DNA of 16,647 nt from Pseudomonadota bacterium (GTDB lineage Bacteria > Pseudomonadota > Alphaproteobacteria > Rhizobiales > Xanthobacteraceae), in contig JAEWCJ010000327.1 in assembly GCA_023390695.1 (NCBI GenBank), forward strand, positions 1 to 16,647, given 5' to 3'. The notes beneath the pieces are model-generated. The model had not been told where the DNA came from. It did no database searches and saw only the letters and a program-made list of their open reading frames with translations. Positions 1 through 6,822 of this stretch are shown in pieces. Both the position numbers and the translations under genes were made by a program. Numbering within the stretch: position 1 is the stretch's first letter; every line of letters starts with the position of its first letter.

Positions 1-1
1 C

Positions 2-52
2 GACGTCACCGACATCATCGGTGACGGCATTGAGAAAGAAGAAGAGAGTTGA
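2..52 (+). CDS. C-terminal fragment of an unidentified protein
   Basis: The window opens inside a reading frame. Read from base 2 it gives DVTDIIGDGIEKEEES and then TGA at 50-52. The tail is short and acidic, and too little is present to name a family. That it is coding is an inference from the open frame and the charged C-terminus ending just before a tRNA gene. A small hairpin with arms GCGGC 63-67 and GCCGC 72-76 follows the stop but has no T-run, so it is only a weak terminator candidate. Confidence 0.4.
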   Translation, partial: DVTDIIGDGIEKEEES

Positions 53-122
53 TATTGAAGTCGCGGCTTTAGCCGCAGCCGCCGCGGGCCTCCAGATATC
101 GCGGCAGTGACCCAAGAGTTTC

Positions 123-198
<76 letters not shown>

Positions 199-216
199 AA
201 TTCCACCGGACATTTA

Positions 217-255
217 GACGGCCGCACGGGACTCCCGGAGCGGCCGTCTTGCTTT
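217..255 (+). terminator. Rho-independent terminator after tRNA-Ala
   Basis: A perfect 9-bp stem, GACGGCCGC (217-225) against GCGGCCGTC (240-248), encloses a second small hairpin, CGGG (227-230) against CCCG (234-237). TTGCTTT follows. GC-rich stem plus T-rich tail just behind the tRNA fits termination of the tRNA transcript and separates it from ugpB. Confidence 0.75.
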
Positions 256-356
256 ATCCGCTCCTCGGCGACAGCGGATTTCCGGCTGGCCGGTCACTTT
301 CGACCCGCCCTGACAGCCGCTAGACTGCACCGGCCTATGTTGAGCGGGGGATTGTC

Positions 357-1670
357 ATGCTGGGGGGACGTCTGGCGAGCGTTGCCGCTGCGCTGTTTCT
401 GACAACGGCGGCGCCGGTTTCCGCGGCGATAGAAATCCATTGGTGGCATGCGATGCCAGGCGAGCTGGGACGCGAGGTCGATAAACTCGCGGCTGACTTT
501 AACGCTTCGCAAACCGAGTTTCGCGTTATCCCGCTCTACAAGGGCCTCTATACCGAAACCATGACCGCAGCCCTGTTCGCGGTCCGCACCGGTCAGCAGC
601 CGGCCATCGTGCAGGCGGCAGAGGTCGCGACCGCGACCATGATGGCGGCCAAGGATGCCATCTATCCGGTCTCCGAGATGATGCGGAAAGAACGGGTCAT
701 CTTCGACCGCAACGCCTTTCTGCCAGCCATCGCCAGCTACTATGCCGACATCAAGGGCAACCTTCTGTCGTTCCCTTTCAACTCCTCAACACCGATCCTC
801 TATTACAACAAGGACCAGTTTCGTCTGGCCGGACTTGACCCCGACCAACCGCCCCTCACGTGGCCCGATGTCGAGACCGCGGCGCGAGCGTTGCGGGCGC
901 GAAATATTCCCTGCGGATTCACGACTGCATGGCCGTCATGGGTCAATATCGAGAATTTCTCTGCCTTCCATAACGTGCCGATTGCCACGCAGGACAACGG
1001 CCTGGGCGGTCTGGGGGCGGAATTGACCATCAACAATTCGATCGTGACCGCGCATATTGCCGCACTCGCCGAGTGGCAGAAAAGCAAGGTGTTCGACTAC
1101 AGCGGGCGCACCAATCAGGCGGAACACAAATTCCACTCCAGCGAATGCGGCATCATGATCGGGTCATCCGCTGCGCGCGCTGACATCATCGCCAATGCCA
1201 AGTTCGAGATCGGGTATGGCATGCTCCCCTATTGGCCCGATCTCAGCGAAGCGGCGCAGAACTCGATCATCGGCGGCGGCAGCCTCTGGGTGCTGAAGGG
1301 ACGTCCCGAGCTGGAATACAAAGGCGTTGCCCGCTTCTTCGCGTTCCTGTCGCGTGCCGACGTGCAGGCCAGTTGGCATCAATGGACCGGTTATTTGCCG
1401 GTTACCCGAGCGGCCTATGACCTGACCCGGTCAAACGGCTTCTACGAGCGCAATCCCGGCACCGACATCTCGATCCGGCAGATCACCCTCAATCCTCCTA
1501 CCGTCCACTCCAGGGGCCTCCGGCTCGGATCCTTCGTCGTGATCCGCGATATCATCCAGGATGAACTGGAACAGGCCTTCGCCGGCAAGAAATCGGCCCA
1601 GGCGGCACTCGACGAAGCTGTGCGTCGGGGCAATATCGTGCTCCGGCAATTCGAGAAGAATGCCCGCTGA
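357..1670 (+). CDS. ugpB: sn-glycerol-3-phosphate ABC transporter substrate-binding protein, UgpB type
   Basis: A periplasmic solute-binding protein of the extracellular family 1 class. It would capture sn-glycerol-3-phosphate or glycerophosphodiesters and hand them to an UgpAEC permease. The first 23-24 residues form a signal peptide (hydrophobic core AAALFLTTAAP, then VSA-A). The mature part follows E. coli UgpB closely from memory: WWHAMPGELGREVD near 29-42, LPLYKG-like VIPLYKG near 57-63, FPFNSSTPILYYNKD near 139-153, and WHQWTGYLPVTRAAYDLTR near 341-359. Its 437 residues match the family length of about 438. It starts at ATG 357, the only start consistent with a signal peptide. Oddly, no ugpA, ugpE or ugpC follows; the next gene is a heat-shock protein. 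It is therefore an orphan component that must use a permease encoded elsewhere, or has another role. The ligand is inferred from homology. Confidence 0.93.
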   Translation: MLGGRLASVAAALFLTTAAPVSAAIEIHWWHAMPGELGREVDKLAADFNASQTEFRVIPLYKGLYTETMTAALFAVRTGQQPAIVQAAEVATATMMAAKDAIYPVSEMMRKERVIFDRNAFLPAIASYYADIKGNLLSFPFNSSTPILYYNKDQFRLAGLDPDQPPLTWPDVETAARALRARNIPCGFTTAWPSWVNIENFSAFHNVPIATQDNGLGGLGAELTINNSIVTAHIAALAEWQKSKVFDYSGRTNQAEHKFHSSECGIMIGSSAARADIIANAKFEIGYGMLPYWPDLSEAAQNSIIGGGSLWVLKGRPELEYKGVARFFAFLSRADVQASWHQWTGYLPVTRAAYDLTRSNGFYERNPGTDISIRQITLNPPTVHSRGLRLGSFVVIRDIIQDELEQAFAGKKSAQAALDEAVRRGNIVLRQFEKNAR

Positions 1671-1699
1671 GGGCCGCGGGCAGGCCTCTCAGACGGGTT

Positions 1700-1729
1700 C
1701 TTGAACCATCGGCTCATCTCTCCCATATT
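1700..1729 (+). promoter_or_regulatory. candidate RpoH (sigma-32) heat-shock promoter
   Basis: CTTGAA at 1700-1705, a 16-base spacer, then CCCATATT at 1722-1729. This matches the enteric sigma-32 pattern CTTGAA / CCCATnT with suitable spacing. It lies 86 bases upstream of a small heat-shock gene. Transcription would start near 1735-1738, giving a leader of roughly 80 nt. The match is read directly from the sequence; use by RpoH is inferred. Confidence 0.62.
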
Positions 1730-1739
1730 GGGAACGAGC

Positions 1740-1818
1740 GCCCGGCCGGCCTGCCGGGCTTTAAGGGGGTGCCTTCACGGGCCCCGTCAAAGTCGCTTCT
1801 AGCGAGGACTTTGAGATG
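1740..1818 (+). promoter_or_regulatory. ROSE-like RNA thermometer in the hsp20 leader
   Basis: The leader can fold into three consecutive hairpins. The first is GCCCGGC (1740-1746) with GCCGGGC (1753-1759). The second is GGGG (1766-1769) with CCCC (1782-1785), having CC/GG inside. The third, next to the start codon, pairs TCAAAGTC (1787-1794) with GACTTTGA (1807-1814). GCT/AGC pairs inside it around a TCT loop, and GAG (1804-1806) is bulged. The Shine-Dalgarno GAGGA (1804-1808) is thus locked in the 3' arm, seven bases before ATG 1816. TCGCT at 1793-1797 fits the UYGCU motif that faces the Shine-Dalgarno sequence in rhizobial ROSE elements. Heat-triggered melting is inferred from this architecture and the gene controlled. 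Confidence 0.7.
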
Positions 1819-2241
1819 TCCAGGGTGCCTTCTTTGTCCAGTCCGTTTCTGTTGGGCTTCGATGAGATCGAGCGGGTTCTCGATCGCGTCACCAAGGCCT
1901 CCGACGGCTACCCCCCGTACAATATCGAGCGCCTGCCGCGCGATGAGCACAACCCGGAACGGTTGCGCATCACGCTTGCGGTCGCGGGATTTACCCTCGA
2001 CCAGCTCGATGTTTCGGTTGAAGAAAACCAGCTCGTCATTCGCGGCCGTCAGGCCGAGGACAAGGGCCGGCACTTTCTCCACCGCGGCATAGCGGCGCGG
2101 CAATTTCAACGCACCTTCGTGCTGGCCGACGGCATGGAAGCGTTGGGCGCCGACCTAAAAAACGGCCTGCTGTCGATCGATCTGATCCGCCCGCAGCCGG
2201 AACGTCTGGTGCGGACGATCTCGATCACGCCGCACGACTGA
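1816..2241 (+). CDS. small heat-shock protein, Hsp20 / alpha-crystallin family
   Basis: A cytoplasmic ATP-independent holdase that binds unfolding proteins during heat stress and passes them to refolding chaperones. The 141 residues have a short N-terminal arm (SSPFLLGFDEIERVLDRV, about 8-25). An alpha-crystallin domain runs from about residue 33 to 132. It includes YNIERLP, the ITLAVAGF strand, FQRTFVLADG and the family signature ADLKNGLLSIDL near 109-120. Size and sequence resemble the rhizobial class A Hsps. The only sensible start is ATG 1816, because the Shine-Dalgarno sequence and thermometer hairpin abut it. It is followed 47 bases later by a DUF1150 gene, a common pairing in Hyphomicrobiales. 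The leader suggests control both by an RpoH promoter and by an RNA thermometer. Confidence 0.95.
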   Translation: MSRVPSLSSPFLLGFDEIERVLDRVTKASDGYPPYNIERLPRDEHNPERLRITLAVAGFTLDQLDVSVEENQLVIRGRQAEDKGRHFLHRGIAARQFQRTFVLADGMEALGADLKNGLLSIDLIRPQPERLVRTISITPHD

Positions 2242-2243
2242 AT

Positions 2244-2269
2244 GGAACGAAGCGTCTCAAGGGGGCGTT
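2244..2269 (+). promoter_or_regulatory. candidate EcfG general-stress promoter before the DUF1150 gene
   Basis: GGAAC at 2244-2248, a 17-base spacer and CGTT at 2266-2269. This fits the alphaproteobacterial EcfG consensus GGAAC-N16/17-CGTT. It starts three bases after the hsp20 stop codon. A start site around 2276 would leave a leader of only about a dozen bases, still keeping GGAG before ATG 2289. The motif is exact but short, and chance occurrence is possible. Confidence 0.45.
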
Positions 2270-2288
2270 GAAGAGGAAGGAGAAGGCC

Positions 2289-2552
2289 ATGACCAACGAG
2301 TCGTTGATCTTCAAGCCGACAATGTCGCCGCAGGATTTCGCGAGCTTGGGCGACGGGAAGATCGCCTATGTGAAAGCGATCCGCTCAGAAGAAGTGAGCG
2401 AGCTGTTCCCGCAGGCACCCGCATTGCAGCCCGGCATGCAGCTCTTCGCTTTGCATGCTGCCGATGGCACGCCGATCATGCTGACCGACAGCCGTGAAGC
2501 GGCGGTGGCGAATGCCTGGAGCAATGAGCTTGAGACCGTCAGCGTCCACTAG
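2289..2552 (+). CDS. DUF1150 family small protein
   Basis: An 87-residue cytoplasmic protein of unknown function, recognised as DUF1150 by its compact form and motifs: SPQDFASLGDGKIAYVK near 10-26, a QLFALHAADGTPIMLTD strand pair near 51-67, then an A-rich helix (SREAAVANAW). There is no signal peptide or membrane segment. ATG 2289 is preferred over an in-frame TTG at 2268 because AGGAAGGAG lies just before it and homologues begin here. It follows hsp20 by 47 bases in the same direction. This pairing, common in Hyphomicrobiales, hints at a stress role, but no activity is known to me. A candidate EcfG promoter precedes it. Confidence 0.85.
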   Translation: MTNESLIFKPTMSPQDFASLGDGKIAYVKAIRSEEVSELFPQAPALQPGMQLFALHAADGTPIMLTDSREAAVANAWSNELETVSVH

Positions 2553-2644
2553 GTACGAAGCTTCCTCTCAAACGCGCCAAGGGGCCTTCCTCGGCCGGCT
2601 GGACGGGGAAGCAGGAAGCGCACCTCTTCTCGATTGAAAATGTG

Positions 2645-2689
2645 CGGAAAACGATCACGGTTCTGACGATGGCGTCATCGTCAGAACCG
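2645..2689 (-). terminator. Rho-independent terminator built into the 3' end of ptsN
   Basis: CGGTTCTGACGATG (2658-2671) and CATCGTCAGAACCG (2676-2689) form a perfect 14-bp stem with a 4-base loop. On the minus strand the hairpin is followed, across the TGA stop at 2657-2655, by a tail containing TTTT (2650-2647). No T-run follows on the plus strand, so it terminates the ptsN message rather than that of DUF1150. The stem lies wholly inside the last eleven codons of ptsN. Confidence 0.8.
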
Positions 2690-3116
2690 CATAGATCGCT
2701 TCCGCGTCGCTTGATTCGCGCAGCTTGCCGGCGATTTCAGGATCGCGCAGCAGACGCGCGACCTGCGCCAATGCCTTGAGATGGTCGGCGCCGGCGCCTT
2801 CCGGAGCGAGCAGCAGGAACACGAGATCCACCGGCTGTCCGTCGAGCGATTCGAAGTCAATCGGGCGGTCAAGCCGCGCGAACAGACCGAAAAGCCGCTC
2901 AAGCTTCGGCAATTTTCCATGTGGAATCGCAATGCCGTGCCCGATGCCGGTAGAACCCAGCTTCTCGCGCTGCAACAGCGTCTCGAAAATCACGCGCTCG
3001 CCCAGGCCCGACGCCTCGGCGGCGCGCGCTGCAAGCTCCTGTATCGCCTGTTTCTTGCCGTTGGCTTTCAGCGCCGGAATCACGGCGTTTGGAGCAACGA
3101 TGTCGGTGAGCGGCAT
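2655..3116 (-). CDS. ptsN: nitrogen-PTS regulatory protein EIIA-Ntr (PtsN)
   Basis: The final phospho-acceptor of the nitrogen PTS (PtsP to PtsO to PtsN). It carries no sugar but regulates other proteins, such as potassium transport and nitrogen or carbon responses, according to its phosphorylation state. The 153-residue protein is the usual length. It begins MPLTDIVAP and holds the EIIA type-2 core with the active-site histidine in IAIPHGK (His66), then FGLFARL and VDLVFLLLAPEGAGADHLK (about 101-119). ATG 3116 is chosen. A longer frame reaching TTG 3197 would start inside a promoter and adds residues lacking in the family. It lies downstream of rpoN in the same direction but has its own promoter in the 137-base gap. 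Its last codons double as the terminator. Confidence 0.94.
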   Translation of the reverse strand: MPLTDIVAPNAVIPALKANGKKQAIQELAARAAEASGLGERVIFETLLQREKLGSTGIGHGIAIPHGKLPKLERLFGLFARLDRPIDFESLDGQPVDLVFLLLAPEGAGADHLKALAQVARLLRDPEIAGKLRESSDAEAIYAVLTMTPSSEP

Positions 3117-3168
3117 AAAACGGTCCGGGGATCCGTTGCGGATAACGAAACTGGTTGGAAGGCGGCGG

Positions 3169-3197
3169 ACCATAAGGACGGTCTGCCGCGACGTCAA
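3169..3197 (-). promoter_or_regulatory. candidate sigma-70 promoter of ptsN
   Basis: On the minus strand TTGACG (3197-3192), a 17-base spacer and TATGGT (3174-3169). Transcription would start near 3162, giving a leader of about 46 bases to ATG 3116. The gap between rpoN and ptsN holds no gene, so separate transcription of ptsN is plausible. Confidence 0.6.
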
Positions 3198-3253
3198 TGG
3201 CCCGTGTTGCGGCGGGCATACAGAGCAAATCTGGGTTGCGGTAATACCTTATA

Positions 3254-4792
3254 TCAGCGCGCCAAGGCCGTATTTTGCTTTTCCCGGCGCCGCTGCACCG
3301 ACGATGCAATCCGCATGCCTTCGCGATATTTGGCAACGGTGCGGCGTGCGATGTCGATGCCCGACTCGCGCAACTTCTCCACGATCGTATCATCCGACAG
3401 CACCGCGTCGGGCGGTTCCGCCTCGATCATTGCCTTGATGCGATGCCGCACAGCTTCCGCCGAATGCGCTTCGCCGCCGTCCGCCGACGCAATTGCCGAC
3501 GTGAAGAAATATTTCAGTTCGAAAATACCGCGGCTGGTCGCCATGTATTTGTTCGCGGTAACGCGCGAGACCGTCGATTCATGCATCGAGATCGCATCGG
3601 CCACCGTCTTCAGATTGAGCGGACGCAGATGCTGCACACCATGCACGAAAAACGCATCCTGCTGCTTCACGATCTCGGTCGCCACTTTCAGGATAGTGCG
3701 CGCACGCTGATCAAGCGCACGGATCAGCCAGGTGGCAGACTGCAATTGCTGCGCCAGATAGGATTTGTCGGCAGGCGCAGCGGCTTTCGAGACGCGCGCA
3801 TGATAGCTCTGGTTGAGCAGGATGCGCGGCAACGTCTCCGAATTCAGTTCGACGATGAATGAGCCGTCCGCCGCCTGCCGGACATACACATCCGGAACGA
3901 TCGCCTGAATCGTCGTCGAACCAAATGCCAGCCCAGGCTTCGGATTGAGCCTCTTGATCTCGGCGATCATGTCGACGAGATCCTCGTCATTCACGCCGCA
4001 AATCTTGCGCAGCGCGCCCAGGTCGCGCTTCGCGAGCAGATCGAGCCGCCCAAGCAAGGCCTGCATCGCCGGGTCATAGCGGTTGCGATCCTGCAATTGG
4101 AGCGCCAGGCATTCGGTGAGATTGCGGGCGCAGACGCCGGGCGGATCGAATGTCTGCAGCAGCGACAGAACCGATTCGACCTCCGATTCCGGCGCCCCCA
4201 GCTTTTCGGCGACCGACGCAAGATCGCCGCTCAAATAACCTGCCTCATCCACCAGATCGATCAGGTGCTGGCCGATCATGCGCCGCGCCGGGTCGGGCTC
4301 GGCCAAAGCCAGTTGTTCGGCCAGATGTTCGGCCAGCGTCCGCTCGGCGGACACAAAGGCTTCGAGATTGTACTCGCTGTCGTCGCGGCCGCCGGCGCCT
4401 ACGCTTGCCCATTCCGATTGAGCGGCGGCCATGTCGTCGGCGCGGGCGGATGCATTCGCCTGGTCGCCGTCCTCCGGAAACACGTTATCGAGGCGGGTGC
4501 CGAGCTGGTCCTCCAGCGCGTCGCGGCCGGCCAGGCCCTCACCCATCCAATCGCCATCTGCAGAACCGTCGGAGCCCGCAGGCTCCCCTTCGCCGTCCGT
4601 TGCAGGGGCGTCGGGCGCTGCCGCCTCGTCGTCCGCAGCCCGCTCCAGCAGGGGGTTTTTCTCAAGCTCTTCCTCGACATAGGCCGCCAGATCCAGATTC
4701 GACAGCTGCAGCAGCTTGATGGCCTGCATCACCTGCGGCGTCATGACGAGCGCCTGACTTTGACGGAATTCGAGACGGGTGGTTAGTGCCAT
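3254..4792 (-). CDS. rpoN: RNA polymerase sigma-54 factor RpoN
   Basis: The alternative sigma factor that recognises -24/-12 promoters and needs an AAA+ activator. It governs nitrogen metabolism and many other functions. All regions are present in 512 residues: the glutamine-rich activator-binding region I (RLEFRQSQALVMTPQVMQ near 6-23), an acidic low-complexity region II (about 52-145), a core-binding region, a helix-turn-helix (LKTVADAISMHESTVSRV near 394-411), and the RpoN box ARRTVAKYRE at 482-491. ATG 4792 begins at the conserved N-terminus, although no good Shine-Dalgarno sequence precedes it. It lies 91 bases after lptB in the same direction. A TTGACG at 4859-4854 upstream has only a poor -10 partner. 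The usual downstream neighbour hpf is missing. Confidence 0.97.
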   Translation of the reverse strand: MALTTRLEFRQSQALVMTPQVMQAIKLLQLSNLDLAAYVEEELEKNPLLERAADDEAAAPDAPATDGEGEPAGSDGSADGDWMGEGLAGRDALEDQLGTRLDNVFPEDGDQANASARADDMAAAQSEWASVGAGGRDDSEYNLEAFVSAERTLAEHLAEQLALAEPDPARRMIGQHLIDLVDEAGYLSGDLASVAEKLGAPESEVESVLSLLQTFDPPGVCARNLTECLALQLQDRNRYDPAMQALLGRLDLLAKRDLGALRKICGVNDEDLVDMIAEIKRLNPKPGLAFGSTTIQAIVPDVYVRQAADGSFIVELNSETLPRILLNQSYHARVSKAAAPADKSYLAQQLQSATWLIRALDQRARTILKVATEIVKQQDAFFVHGVQHLRPLNLKTVADAISMHESTVSRVTANKYMATSRGIFELKYFFTSAIASADGGEAHSAEAVRHRIKAMIEAEPPDAVLSDDTIVEKLRESGIDIARRTVAKYREGMRIASSVQRRREKQNTALAR

Positions 4793-4883
4793 GCCGCTTT
4801 TTACCGCTTCGGCATGATTTGTGCATGTAGAAAATGCTGCGACAGATGGCGCACGTCAAATAGGGTAAAATATTACTCTCGCC

Positions 4884-6077
4884 TTAAAGCCGGAATTCTT
4901 CGCCCAGATACAGGCGGCGCACGTCCGGATTATTGACGATGTCCTCGGCCCGGCCCTCCATCAGGACTTCGCCGGAATAGACGATATACGCGCGGTCGGT
5001 CAGTCCCAGGGTTTCGCGCACATTGTGGTCGGTGATGAGCACGCCAATGCCGCGCTGCTTCAGATGATGCACCAGTTCCTGGATGTCGCCGACAGCGATC
5101 GGATCAATGCCGGCGAAGGGCTCGTCCAGCAGCATGTAATTCGGCCGGCTGGCCAGCGCCCGCGCGATCTCGACACGCCGGCGCTCACCGCCCGCCAGCG
5201 CGATCGACGGCGATTTGCGCAGCCTGGTGATGTTGAATTCATCCAGCAGCGCATCGAGATCATGCTCGCGCCGCTTCTTGTCGGGCTCCACCACTTCCAG
5301 CACCGAGCGGATATTGTCTTCCACATTCAGGCCGCGAAAGATCGAGGCTTCCTGCGGCAAATAACCAATGCCCAATCTGGCGCGCTGATACATCGGCAGC
5401 GCCGTGACATCGTGGCCGTCGAGTTCGATGCGGCCGCGGTCCGCTTTGATCAAGCCGGTGATCATGTAGAACATGGTGGTCTTGCCGGCGCCGTTCGGAC
5501 CCAGCAGTCCGACCGCCTCGCCGCGGCGGACATACAGGCTTGCACCCTTCACCACCTTGCGGGTGCCGTAGGTCTTCTCAATGCTGTGGGCGGCGAGATA
5601 ACCCTGCTTCGCCGGCGCGCGCGCGATCTGTTGCTGCTGGCGGCGCGGCGCTTCCGGCTGCGGACGGCGTTGCGGCTCGGCACGCTGCGGCGTTTCGCGC
5701 ATTGGCGCATCCGGCGGCCTGCGCACCTCCGCATGTCGTGGATCGTATTGAGGCACCGGCTGATATTGAGCCGGAGAGTCGTATTGCGGTGCCGGATCAT
5801 GTTGCGGGTGCAGCGGATAGGGCGGCTCATAAGCCGCCGGACCGTCTTGCAGAGGCGGCGAATCAAATCGCGGGGCCGGCTGGTCGTGACGCAGCAGCGC
5901 ATCGTGATGCGGCAACGGCTCAAAATGCGGCACCGCTTCGGCCACCTTGGCCGGCGCCTTGGTGCCGATCAGCCCGCCAATCTTCTCCAGCTCCTGCCGC
6001 CAGTTGCCCGACGAGGATTTCCGCCTGCGCGGCGGCACACGACGCTTGCGTCGGAACAGCGAGAGAAAATCGAGCAC
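4884..6077 (-). CDS. lptB: LPS export system ATP-binding protein LptB with long N-terminal extension
   Basis: The cytoplasmic ATPase of LptB2FG, which extracts lipopolysaccharide from the inner membrane and drives it along the LptC-LptA bridge. The ABC domain occupies about residues 158-397. It has Walker A GPNGAGKT (193-200), Q-loop Gln242 in YLPQEASIF, signature LAGGE (294-298), Walker B YMLLDE (314-319) and switch His351 in ITDHN. LptB is normally about 240 residues; here roughly 155 extra residues precede it. They start basic (RRKRRVPPRRRK near 9-20), become rich in Pro, Gln, His, Asp and Tyr with QYD repeats, and end in QQQQ (147-150). This part looks disordered. The start is GTG at 6077, with AAGGG seven bases upstream. 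A shorter start cannot be excluded but none has a better ribosome site that I can see. Confidence 0.93.
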   Translation of the reverse strand: MLDFLSLFRRKRRVPPRRRKSSSGNWRQELEKIGGLIGTKAPAKVAEAVPHFEPLPHHDALLRHDQPAPRFDSPPLQDGPAAYEPPYPLHPQHDPAPQYDSPAQYQPVPQYDPRHAEVRRPPDAPMRETPQRAEPQRRPQPEAPRRQQQQIARAPAKQGYLAAHSIEKTYGTRKVVKGASLYVRRGEAVGLLGPNGAGKTTMFYMITGLIKADRGRIELDGHDVTALPMYQRARLGIGYLPQEASIFRGLNVEDNIRSVLEVVEPDKKRREHDLDALLDEFNITRLRKSPSIALAGGERRRVEIARALASRPNYMLLDEPFAGIDPIAVGDIQELVHHLKQRGIGVLITDHNVRETLGLTDRAYIVYSGEVLMEGRAEDIVNNPDVRRLYLGEEFRL

Positions 6078-6110
6078 GCGTGGCCCTTTAGGCTAACGGT
6101 CGCTTGGACG

Positions 6111-6140
6111 GTCATAATCGAAAGCCCCCTCGACTTTCAA
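6111..6140 (-). promoter_or_regulatory. candidate sigma-70 promoter of lptB
   Basis: On the minus strand TTGAAA (6140-6135), an 18-base spacer and TATGAC (6116-6111), in the 97-base gap between lptA and lptB. Transcription would begin near 6104, about 27 bases before the GTG start. It may supplement read-through from lptC-lptA. The match is moderate and untested. Confidence 0.42.
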
Positions 6141-6174
6141 CGGCGCAGCCCGCGACAGAGTAATTCGGGACAAG

Positions 6175-6822
6175 TTAATAAAGGGGCGAAAGGCCAGATT
6201 GTGGCCGCGGGGCCGGTTTTTGCGACGGCTTGTTCTGGCCTGCCGGTGCCGCGGATTCGGGCTTGGCGTCTTTGGAGCCTGGGCTGAACATGCCTTGGAC
6301 CCTTCCCCCTTCGACCCGTGCATGGCCGGTCGCAACATCCACGATCAGCCGTTCGCCACGCAGCACGTTCTGACCCTGCGTGATGACCACCCCGCCGGTC
6401 ATGGTGATGGTGTTGGACTTCATATCGAAAATGCCGGTACCGCCGGTGGCGGTCTGCTCCTTCTGCGTCACAACGACGCCGCCCTTGGCTTCCAGCCGCC
6501 GGATCGATTGCTTGCCGCCGGGACCGGGCTGCGCCGCTTTCATGCCGCTCTTGGAATCCTCCTGATCGTAAAACACATCCAGCGTCTTGCTGCGCAAGGT
6601 GGTGTCGCCCTGCTTCACCACGACATTGCCGCTGAAAGTTGCCCTCTTGTCCTTGTCTCGCACTTCAAGCGTCGCAGCCTCGATATGAACCGGCTGATCC
6701 TTGTTTTGCGAGAATCCCTGCAGCGCGTTAGGGACGCCGGTATTCTGCGCCATTGCGCCGGCCGCCCCGACCAACACAACAACCGCCGCCAAAACACCGC
6801 GCATCATGCCGTCGAACTTCAT
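6175..6822 (-). CDS. lptA: LPS transport periplasmic protein LptA (OstA-like)
   Basis: The periplasmic bridge protein that carries lipopolysaccharide from LptC towards LptD at the outer membrane. The 215 residues begin with a signal peptide (hydrophobic MRGVLAAVVVLVGAAGAMA, likely cut before Gln26). An OstA/LptA beta-jellyroll domain follows from about 42 to 165 (VHIEAATLEVRDKDKRATFS, GNVVVKQGDTTLRS, GGVVVTQ, GGVVITQGQNVLRGERL, VDVATGHARVEGG). The tail from about 175 on is low complexity, rich in Pro, Ala, Lys and Gln, and typical of rhizobial LptA. The start ATG overlaps the stop of lptC as ATGA, which indicates translational coupling. Confidence 0.93.
   Translation of the reverse strand: MKFDGMMRGVLAAVVVLVGAAGAMAQNTGVPNALQGFSQNKDQPVHIEAATLEVRDKDKRATFSGNVVVKQGDTTLRSKTLDVFYDQEDSKSGMKAAQPGPGGKQSIRRLEAKGGVVVTQKEQTATGGTGIFDMKSNTITMTGGVVITQGQNVLRGERLIVDVATGHARVEGGRVQGMFSPGSKDAKPESAAPAGQNKPSQKPAPRPQSGLSPLY

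Noticed and set aside
3117..3197. N-terminal extension of PtsN starting at TTG 3197
   Set aside because: The codon is part of a good -35 element and the extra residues are not found in the 153-residue family.
3198..3213. TGGC..TTGC resembling a sigma-54 -24/-12 promoter near rpoN-ptsN
   Set aside because: It is on the plus strand facing away from ptsN, and the spacing between the elements is too short.
4831..4859. TTGACG at 4859-4854 as an rpoN promoter
   Set aside because: The -10 partner at proper spacing (CATTTT) is too poor to call; kept only as a remark.
5025..6287. Long plus-strand open frame of about 420 codons opposite lptB
   Set aside because: It is antisense to a well-supported gene. 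Its product is Arg/His-rich low-complexity sequence with no recognisable motif, as expected from the GC-rich complement.
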